Shown piece after piece: positions 62,026 through 64,000 of a stretch of DNA of 64,000 nucleotides (position 1 is its first letter; each line of letters opens with the position of its first letter). The stretch lies in assembly GCF_947499265.1 (NCBI RefSeq), contig NZ_CANMNK010000004.1, forward strand, positions 372,001-436,000. The letters are read 5' to 3'. The notes under the pieces were generated by a model, which did no database searches, had not been told where the DNA came from, and worked only from the letters and a program-made list of their open reading frames with translations. Position numbers and translations under genes: made by a program. This DNA is from an uncultured Roseobacter sp. Lineage in GTDB: Bacteria; Pseudomonadota; Alphaproteobacteria; Rhodobacterales; Rhodobacteraceae.

Positions 62026-62891
62026 ATAAGCAAACTCTGGCATTTGCCGCCGCTTCGTTCTTGGCTCTCGCCTCAAATGTTGCTGCCGAGACTTCGATCT
62101 CGGCAGTCAACGGCCACAAAATCAACCATGTGGATCAAGGTTCCGGCCCGGCGATTATTCTCATTCATGGCTTGGGCGCTGATCACACACGTTGGAATGC
62201 AAATATAGACAAGCTGTCTGAAACCAACCGTGTGATCGCACCCGATCTTGTTGGGTTCGGCAGATCCGACAAGCCCGATATGGACTACAGCGTATCGATG
62301 TATGTCGATCAGATTGCTGGCTTGATGGACAATTTGGGCATTGAGAACGCCACCCTTGTCGGTAGCTCCATGGGCGGATTGATATCCATGCTCTTCGCCG
62401 AGCGCTATCCCGAGCGTGTAGAGCGTCTTGTTTTGGTCGCACCGGCGTTCGTCTTCGGCCTGCCGGAAGCTGTCACGGCAGATATGCTCGCATCCGGCGC
62501 CTCTCCCAAGACCATAGGCCAAATGGAAGCCTACCTATCGAGGGTGTATGCCAATCCACCGACAGATCCCGAGGTCATCGAAGCTCTGCTGGCTGAGCAT
62601 AGGCAGGTTAACTCGGGCGGCGCCGTCGCGTCCTTGGCCCGTTCGATTAAATCGGGTGAACCGACATACTCAGATGATCGGCTTGCAGCTCTGAAGATGG
62701 CAACCCTAATCGTCCACGGCACCCAGGACGGGATTGTGCCAGTTGACGCCTCACGAAACCTGGCATCCAAACTCGCAAACACTTCCTTTCATGAGTTCAG
62801 CGGTGCCGGTCATTGGCCTCAGCTCGAAAGAGCGGACGATTTCAACGATCTGATTGCCGATTACCTTCGTGGAGAAGACCAAACTAGGTAG
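62022..62891 (+). CDS. Exported alpha/beta hydrolase
   Basis: 289 residues with a signal peptide (NKQTLAFAAASFLALASNV, cleaved near AAE). Oxyanion HGLGADH, nucleophile Ser in VGSSMGGL, Asp in HGTQDGIVP and His in GAGHWPQLE form a complete triad. Export is notable: the same feature occurs in the epoxide hydrolase at 39123. Substrate unknown. Confidence 0.85.
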   Translation: MNKQTLAFAAASFLALASNVAAETSISAVNGHKINHVDQGSGPAIILIHGLGADHTRWNANIDKLSETNRVIAPDLVGFGRSDKPDMDYSVSMYVDQIAGLMDNLGIENATLVGSSMGGLISMLFAERYPERVERLVLVAPAFVFGLPEAVTADMLASGASPKTIGQMEAYLSRVYANPPTDPEVIEALLAEHRQVNSGGAVASLARSIKSGEPTYSDDRLAALKMATLIVHGTQDGIVPVDASRNLASKLANTSFHEFSGAGHWPQLERADDFNDLIADYLRGEDQTR

Positions 62892-63031
62892 CGTGGATGC
62901 CTCCCATTGGTGCTTTTTCAACGGAATTTTGGGACCTTGTCCTAGGTCCGCTTCGGGCTCAAACCGGCCGTTCGAGGTCTGCCTGAGCGACCGCTGCGCC
63001 GGCCATTCTACTTGATTTGGATCGAAAAAAA

Positions 63032-63054
63032 CCCCGCCCGGAAACCGGGCGGGG
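63032..63054 (-). terminator. Strong terminator for minus-strand transcription
   Basis: Perfect 10-bp stem CCCCGCCCGG / CCGGGCGGGG with loop AAA; seven A residues precede it on the + strand, i.e. a U-run after the hairpin on the minus strand. It belongs to the remnant gene end at 63070. Confidence 0.75.
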
Positions 63055-63069
63055 CGGTAGCCGAGATCC

Positions 63070-63120
63070 TCAGTCGCCGTTCTTGCGGCGAGCCCGGGAC
63101 CAGATGAGGCTGAAGGTTTC
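63070..63120 (-). pseudogene. 3' remnant of a minus-strand gene
   Basis: The minus-strand frame ends ETFSLIWSRARRKNGD and a TGA at 63070-63072, 16 bases before a strong terminator. The body of the gene is missing: at about 63121 the sequence switches to a + strand dehydrogenase fragment. The parent gene is not recognised. Confidence 0.5.
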
Positions 63121-63122
63121 CT

Positions 63123-63470
63123 CACCTCATCGAGGTCAATCTCGGCATCAACGGTCCCGTACTTGGTGATCTGATGGCTCCAAATGGCTTCGTCGCTGTC
63201 TACGGGTCGGACGCCATGACCGCCAAGATTCCGGCAATCCTCTCGATCGTGAAGCAGATCACCTATGGGTTCTTTTTGGTCTATGATTTGCCGCGCGACG
63301 TCCTTGAACGCGCCTGCGATGAACTCACAAGGCTTCTGGAAGATAACTGTATTGAGCCATTTATCGCAGCTCATTTACCGATTGAGGAGATCGTTGACGC
63401 GCATCGGATGGTCGATGACGGCAAGGCGATCGGCAACATCGTTGTAACGGTCCAAGATTCAATCGTTTGA
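63123..63470 (+). pseudogene. C-terminal fragment of a quinone oxidoreductase/zinc-type alcohol dehydrogenase
   Basis: The frame from 63123 reads HLIEVNLGINGPVLGDLMAP then NGFVAVYGSDA, and later LPIEEIVDAHRMVDDGKAIG and NIVVTVQ, the C-terminal quarter of a medium-chain dehydrogenase. The N-terminal three quarters (including the nucleotide-binding GxGxxG) are absent, so the gene is truncated at the junction. Confidence 0.7.
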
Positions 63471-63633
63471 AGACGTGCGCGGGAAACGAGCTGAAAGATC
63501 ACAAAGATGGTGCAGACGATCACCTGGAATGAGGGCAATTGTTACATCGTCGAAAAGGTCGCCGGACTGAGCGAGTGACCGTAACGCGGGCGCGCGGTTG
63601 TGACCCGGGGCTGAGTCCGCTGCCCCGCGCGCG

Positions 63634-64000
63634 TCAACGGCTTTTCGCAATCTCGCGCTTGTGCGCCTCAAGAAAGGCCCGAACCGCCTTTGTTTTCCGG
63701 TCCGACCGCCACATCAGGCCGATGGAGATCGGATCGAAGCCGGACACGGGTCGACGGGTCACCCCCGGTGGCAGATCGGGCAAGACATAGGACGCATGCA
63801 GGAAACACCCAAGCCCGTCGCGCACATACTCCGGCCCCGTCGAGGGTTGGGACACGTGATAGGCGATGTGCGCCTCGGGATGTGCGGACTGCATCAGACG
63901 CAGCACCCTGTCATAAAGCGGTGGGTTGAGATGCCGGGCAAAGGTGATCACGCTGTCGCTGGCGAGCCGGTCCAGCGGGATCTCGTCGAACTCAGACAAG
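63634..64000 (-). CDS. Partial LysR-type regulator (C-terminal part)
   Basis: About 121 residues visible, stop at 63634, continuing beyond the right edge. LDRLASDSVITFARHLNPPL, GPEYVRDGLGCFLHASYVLP and FDPISIGLMWRSDRKTKAVRAFLEAHK fit the LysR substrate-binding domain end. The N-terminal winged helix must lie outside the window. Confidence 0.75.
   Translation of the reverse strand, partial: LSEFDEIPLDRLASDSVITFARHLNPPLYDRVLRLMQSAHPEAHIAYHVSQPSTGPEYVRDGLGCFLHASYVLPDLPPGVTRRPVSGFDPISIGLMWRSDRKTKAVRAFLEAHKREIAKSR

Noticed and set aside
63507-63578. 23-residue frame MVQTITWNEGNCYIVEKVAG
   Set aside because: Too short, no clear RBS and no context; could be a leftover of a neighbouring gene.

Overview
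The window looks like accessory DNA of an alphaproteobacterium, most likely of the Rhodobacterales (roseobacter type). The grounds are the GroES/GroEL sequences, the Trb-type conjugation module with DUF2274, DUF2840, DUF2285 and DUF6499 partners, and several small families typical of that order. The species cannot be named from the sequence alone.

Layout. (1) 0-11.2 kb is a stress-response block, almost all on the + strand: an HflK/HflC-like SPFH pair, a PsiE-family membrane protein, a secreted cysteine-repeat protein, a transglutaminase-like protein, several small conserved proteins, and a groES-groEL operon behind a clear CIRCE operator. An EF-hand protein and an SPW-repeat membrane protein follow, closed by a strong terminator. 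(2) 11.6-17.4 kb holds a large membrane protein with an uncharacterised soluble C-terminal domain, then secreted or immunity-like families (DUF6683-like, DUF6985-like, SUKH-like) and two orphan proteins. (3) 18.1-28.2 kb is a signalling block: a GNAT enzyme, a cyclic-nucleotide-binding/thioredoxin-reductase-like fusion, a soluble triple-PAS chemoreceptor, a c-type-heme sensor whose GGDEF-EAL output lies in another frame, a stand-alone RNA polymerase alpha-CTD-like protein, and an H-NOX-like protein translationally coupled to a PAS-GGDEF-EAL protein. (4) 28.8-34.0 kb holds mixed genes: a possible injection-system cargo protein, a frameshifted SRAP/YedK, an SH3-domain protein, a thermonuclease and RadC. 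(5) 34.1-34.9 kb has a truncated tyrosine recombinase, two strong palindromes and an intact tRNA-Arg(CCG), which looks like an integration hotspot. (6) 35.0-41.4 kb is a cargo operon (F420-reductase-like NAD(P) enzyme, MFS pump, NmrA-like reductase, exported epoxide hydrolase) flanked by two LysR regulators. (7) 41.4-59.3 kb is a complete-looking mating-pair-formation and DNA-transfer module: trbI-G-F-L-K-J-E-D-C-B, RHH protein, traG, relaxase, candidate oriT, transglycosylase, traF and small regulators, with a divergent XRE gene. (8) 59.4-64 kb is a second redox/detoxification cargo block (LysR, aldo/keto reductase, glyoxalase-like protein, DUF2798, exported hydrolase), then a scar of two joined gene fragments and a LysR gene cut by the window edge.

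How it fits together. The conjugative module has no integrase or replication/partition gene inside the window, so ICE versus plasmid cannot be decided. The two cargo blocks flanking it each pair a LysR regulator with oxidoreductases and hydrolases, suggesting selectable detoxification traits. The signalling block appears to combine a diatomic-gas sensor, a redox/heme sensor and a PAS chemoreceptor with c-di-GMP turnover. It is the most likely place for an undescribed sensing circuit.
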